A stretch of DNA of 64,000 nucleotides from Bradyrhizobium niftali (GTDB lineage Bacteria; Pseudomonadota; Alphaproteobacteria; Rhizobiales; Xanthobacteraceae): the NCBI RefSeq assembly GCF_004571025.1, contig NZ_SPQT01000002.1, positions 62,001-126,000 on the forward strand, written 5' to 3'. Both the position numbers and the translations under genes were made by a program. Of this stretch, positions 63,603 to 64,000 are shown piece by piece. How positions within the stretch are numbered: position 1 is the first letter of the stretch; each line of letters starts with the position of its first letter. Under the pieces are notes generated by a model, which was given only the letters and a program-made list of their open reading frames with translations, had not been told where the DNA came from and made no database searches.

Positions 63603-64000
63603 GGCGTATACCAGATCGGCGAAGTATAGGCCCGTTCGGTGGTCGTCATTCTGACTTCGGCGGGCATGGTGATGCCAAAATATTTCGCATCATACGCGGT
63701 CCAGCGGGGCGTCGGAATTTCGATGACGCGCACATAGTAAAAGGCGCGCAACGTCGGATCAAAATCCGGGTCTTTCCAGACCGTGATCATCTCGCCGGCC
63801 CCGATCGTGTTGGTCCAGGTCGCGTTTGCGACGTCGACGGTGCTCCCGACAGACGCCTTGCTTCGACCATCGGCATCGATCGTGCGACCGCCCGACACAG
63901 CAACGTCGTAGACTCGTTCCTGCGTCTGGCCGTCTTTTCCGAGCCATCCCTTGATGACCTGGATGCGGTCCAGATTTGCGCCGATCGGGTCCTTCAACGC
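63599..64000 (-). CDS. DUF3604 protein, C-terminal part (cut by window edge)
   Basis: At least 133 codons are visible, with no start in the window. The family C-terminus is clear: [56 protein letters not shown] and [19 protein letters not shown]3604 proteins are large (about 600-700 aa), often exported, and of unknown function. The stop overlaps the prolyl isomerase start by 4 nt, suggesting that the isomerase helps fold this protein. Confidence 0.87.
   Translation of the reverse strand, partial: ALKDPIGANLDRIQVIKGWLGKDGQTQERVYDVAVSGGRTIDADGRSKASVGSTVDVANATWTNTIGAGEMITVWKDPDFDPTLRAFYYVRVIEIPTPRWTAYDAKYFGITMPAEVRMTTTERAYTSPIWYTP

Overview
The window is high-GC, densely packed DNA of alphaproteobacterial character. 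A Bradyrhizobium/Afipia/Rhodopseudomonas-type soil organism (order Hyphomicrobiales) is the best guess. It rests on gene content (HupE - parvulin - DUF3604 neighbourhood, XapX and YtcJ-like genes, many LysR/AraC/TetR-controlled oxidoreductases) and on a decayed intergenic repeat near 16.8 kb that I associate with that group. No rRNA, tRNA or CRISPR array was recognised.

Region 1 (1-15.9 kb, minus strand): one long operon for a phage-tail-like contractile injection system of the Afp/PVC (eCIS) kind. In transcription order it encodes a small helix-rich protein, a DUF4255/Pvc16-like tail terminator, a Greek-key-like accessory protein, a very large sheath (1051 aa), a tube protein, a second sheath (665 aa), a second tube protein, a DUF5908-like small protein, a LysM baseplate protein, a gp27-like hub, a separate gp5-like spike, an unrecognised hydrophobic protein, a gp25-like wedge, a J-like baseplate protein, a tail-protein-I-like protein with a propeller-like front half, and the start of a CxxC protein. 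Nine neighbouring pairs share 4-nt ATGA overlaps. No AAA+ ATPase, tape measure, fibre or toxin is inside the window; the operon runs off the left edge.

Region 2 (15.9-24.3 kb): a decayed intergenic zone (frameshifted small ORF, repeat, LysR tail fragment), an MFS exporter coupled to a UBP-type zinc finger gene, a MaoC-like protein, a secreted metallo-beta-lactamase-fold hydrolase, a cytochrome c stub, an alpha/beta hydrolase, a two-domain VOC protein and a LysR regulator.

Region 3 (24.4-41.7 kb): an AraC regulator, then a divergent pair of operons: isochorismatase-fold and alpha/beta hydrolases on the minus strand; on the plus strand isochorismatase-fold hydrolase, XapX, amidohydrolase, DoxX, secreted VOC protein, porin and DUF1275 protein. 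GTCCAAG half-sites lie between them. Dps, a chimeric scar of two truncated genes, a class III cyclase, an LLM-class oxidoreductase, an aldo/keto reductase, a broken MFS gene, an SDR and an OYE-family reductase follow.

Region 4 (40.5-54.4 kb): an oxidative catabolic island. A molybdenum hydroxylase (2Fe-2S subunit, Mo subunit, triheme cytochrome c) is divergent from an MFS - FAD monooxygenase - FAD monooxygenase - OYE operon. A TetR gene is divergent from a third FAD monooxygenase, followed by DUF485, ActP-like symporter and cupin genes. Three near-identical palindromes (45341, 50594, 50644) tie these operons together. The enzymes suggest hydroxylation of an N-heteroaromatic or similar ring compound; this is inference.

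Region 5 (54.5-64 kb): a 965-aa wHTH/ATPase/TPR regulator, a small helical protein, a second AraC paralogue, a graveyard (IS30 transposase scrap, metal P-type ATPase tail, broken response regulator), then a HupE-like protein, a parvulin-type prolyl isomerase and a DUF3604 protein cut by the right edge.
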